Notes under the pieces: model-generated
What the model was told of the DNA's origin: nothing
Seen by the model: the letters and a program-made list of their open reading frames with translations, nothing else
Databases searched by the model: none
Part shown: positions 63,729-64,000 of the stretch, piece after piece
How positions within the stretch are numbered: the first letter of the stretch is position 1
How the letters are laid out: every line of letters begins with the position of its first letter
Origin: an uncultured Pelagibacteraceae bacterium
GTDB lineage: Bacteria > Pseudomonadota > Alphaproteobacteria > Pelagibacterales > Pelagibacteraceae
Direction of reading: 5' to 3'
NCBI GenBank assembly: GCA_902632315.1
Contig: CACPCD010000002.1
Span: forward strand, 32,501-96,500
DNA length: 64,000 bases
Position numbers and translations under genes: made by a program

Positions 63729-64000
63729 ATGAAAAATAGCAATAAAAGTGCTCATTTAAAAGAAAAATTAAAACAAGCTCTTAGTTCTACATTTAAAGTA
63801 ATTTCTGATGATTTAAAAATAAGTAAGAATAATAATTCTGAAAAAAATGAATTTTTTGATCTACAAAACTTAGATACAAAAAAAGATTTTATAGAAGCAA
63901 GAGCAAAAACTGACTCTTCAGCTTTAAAAAAAAAATTTTCTAATGAAAAAATTTTCAAAAAAAATCTGCCATTAAATACATCTTACAAATCATTATATAC
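63729..64000 (+). CDS. cobT: cobaltochelatase subunit CobT, 5' end only
   Basis: The frame opens with ATG directly after the cobS stop and runs out of the window after about 90 residues: MKNSNKSAHLKEKLKQALSS at the start. The region around residue 60, ARAKTDSSALKKKFSNEKIF, is CobT-like (RAxxDxxAL...HDxxL). The metal-binding MIDAS-type C-terminal domain lies outside the window. Confidence 0.8.
   Translation, partial: MKNSNKSAHLKEKLKQALSSTFKVISDDLKISKNNNSEKNEFFDLQNLDTKKDFIEARAKTDSSALKKKFSNEKIFKKNLPLNTSYKSLY

Noticed and set aside
1..64000. Genomic island or mobile element
   Set aside because: No transposase, integrase, direct-repeat flanks or composition shift were seen; nearly all genes are core functions.

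Overview
This window is a chromosomal segment of a SAR11-clade alphaproteobacterium ('Candidatus Pelagibacter' type). The 16S fragment at the left edge carries V4-region sequence I recognise as SAR11. DNA is strongly AT-rich, intergenic gaps are a few bases, stop/start overlaps are common, and several gene blocks are typical of alphaproteobacteria (gcrA beside argD-argF, lysC-ispG-prfA-prmC-DUF4167, murA-DUF2948-hisD-infA, J-domain protein-cobS-cobT, tRNA-His without G-1). No insertion sequence, prophage or CRISPR array is visible.

Layout. 1-1074: 5' half of 16S rRNA (minus strand) and its leader and promoter. 1-9.6 kb: M23 peptidase, then lysC-ispG-prfA-prmC-DUF4167 (minus), ubiG, DUF1178, argJ. 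9.6-18.2 kb: secA, accA, glcB, dnaX-ybaB-recR and the SRP RNA. 18.2-25.8 kb: pheA, kdsB, cycM, argF-argD, gcrA, a complex-I-type SDR, RNase D, kdsD. 25.8-36.2 kb: a long plus-strand run lptC-lptB-aroA-rpsA-ihfB-pyrF-trpF-trpB-trpA-accD-folC. 36.2-39.7 kb: minus-strand rmuC / MGME1-like nuclease / exonuclease I / trxA. 39.9-43.2 kb: hisG-hisZ-hisS with tRNA-His a few bases ahead of hisS. 43.4-47.8 kb: a minus-strand operon of two tiny proteins, dcd, murA, DUF2948, hisD, infA, tRNA-Phe and cspA. 47.9-56.2 kb: tRNA-Thr, TVP38-family protein, then rpmH-rnpA-yidD-yidC-argB-HAD-dapD-dapE-HDAC-like-SET. 56.2-60.3 kb: truA-fmt-def and a large unknown periplasmic protein. 60.4-64 kb: aroK-aroB, BolA-like, J-domain protein, cobS, start of cobT.

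Biology. The genes cover amino acid synthesis (arginine, histidine, tryptophan, lysine/DAP, chorismate, phenylalanine), fatty acid initiation (accA, accD), LPS (kdsB, kdsD, lptBC), isoprenoid and quinone synthesis, translation and protein export. The points most worth following: a nuclease set (RmuC, MGME1-like, ExoI) upstream of trxA; a TrpB whose catalytic Glu and PLP-nitrogen Ser appear to be Asp and Cys; an A9 tract in dnaX with stops just after it in both shifted frames; a dapE interrupted at an A8 tract; noncanonical T-loops in tRNA-Thr and tRNA-Phe; an AccD zinc ribbon with an altered first knuckle and an AccA with a C-terminal membrane helix; and several very small genes under 60 codons.
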